From Vibrio mexicanus (GTDB lineage: Bacteria; Pseudomonadota; Gammaproteobacteria; Enterobacterales; Vibrionaceae), in the NCBI RefSeq assembly GCF_001012815.1, contig NZ_JYJP01000116.1:80989-144988 (forward strand): a stretch of DNA of 64,000 nucleotides. Reading direction: 5' to 3'. The translations under genes and the position numbers were made by a program. Below the pieces are notes generated by a model. That model had not been told where the DNA came from and ran no database searches. It worked only from the letters and a program-made list of their open reading frames with translations. Below are positions 63,981 to 64,000 of the stretch, one piece after another. Every line of letters begins with the position of its first letter. Positions within the stretch are counted from its first letter, which is position 1.

Positions 63981-64000
63981 TTTTAACTTTTAACTTTTAA
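63981..64000. repeat. Heptamer array TTTTAAC (2.9 copies, runs off the window)
   Basis: Third different heptamer unit within 150 bp; the array continues past the right edge and probably precedes another gene of the locus. Confidence 0.8.

Noticed and set aside
19747..64000. Insertion sequences, integron attC sites or prophage
   Set aside because: No transposase, integrase or long inverted terminal repeats were seen; the repeats are too short for attC sites.
1..64000. tRNA or rRNA genes
   Set aside because: No cloverleaf with the TTCGANTC-type T-loop and CCA end, and no rRNA signature, was recognised. The CGAATC-containing heptamers resemble T-loop sequence only by chance.

Overview
The window is a chromosome segment of a Vibrio or close relative. 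The evidence is gene order: metF, metL and metB with metJ, a short malic enzyme, rpmE, priA, cytR, ftsN, hslVU, frdABCD and epmA. Sequence signatures fit too: YjbEFGH-type (Wbf-like) capsule genes, RfaH ops elements and a kps-type ABC export system. The species cannot be fixed from the sequence alone.

Layout. (1) About 1-19.75 kb is conserved core: a MetJ-controlled methionine cluster with clear met boxes, primosome, division, heat-shock protease and fumarate reductase genes, and a tandem triplet of small outer-membrane beta-barrel genes sharing a palindromic promoter element. (2) 19.9-33.0 kb starts with epmA. An AT-rich leader with an ops (RfaH) element follows, then a transcription unit holding rmlA, remnants of rmlC/rmlD, rmlB, large glycosyltransferases, an alpha/beta hydrolase, a lipoprotein and a sulfotransferase. 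It ends at a strong bidirectional terminator. (3) 33.0-37.1 kb, minus strand, is a YjbEFGH/GfcABCD-like set (wbfB, wbfC, wbfD and a tiny Gly/Ala-rich secreted protein). (4) 37.4-63.8 kb is a second ops-led unit. It encodes an export lipoprotein, KpsD-, KpsM- and KpsE-like proteins, a second rml set, glycosyltransferases, an aminosugar and ligase cassette, two more sulfotransferase-like proteins, galE, an RNA-processing-type metallo-beta-lactamase, a MntA/HepT-type toxin-antitoxin pair and the KpsT-like ATPase. No Wzx/Wzy pair, initiating transferase or KpsC/KpsS is visible, so assembly is probably ABC-transporter dependent with missing parts elsewhere. The predicted product is an acidic, probably sulfated, rhamnose- and aminosugar-containing surface polysaccharide.

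The most striking structural signal is a family of tandem 7-bp repeats. About fifteen arrays have different units (CTAGCAT, CTTGAAC/CTCGAAT/CTTAAAC, AAAAGAT, GATGCTT, CCCCTTG, TTTTAAC). All have period seven, and all lie between frdD and the right edge; I saw none in the first 19.7 kb. Many sit immediately upstream of start codons (kpsE, rmlA, rmlC, rmlB, a glycosyltransferase, mntA, kpsT). One encodes the end of RmlD, and RmlB carries a seven-residue insertion that looks heptamer-derived.

A caution applies throughout. Close to twenty genes or gene starts need a one-base correction to read through, usually in a homopolymer that is one base short. Four are core genes (metL, malic enzyme, hslU, frdA) in which inactivation is unlikely. 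I therefore treat most of these as probable sequencing errors and give the joined gene spans.
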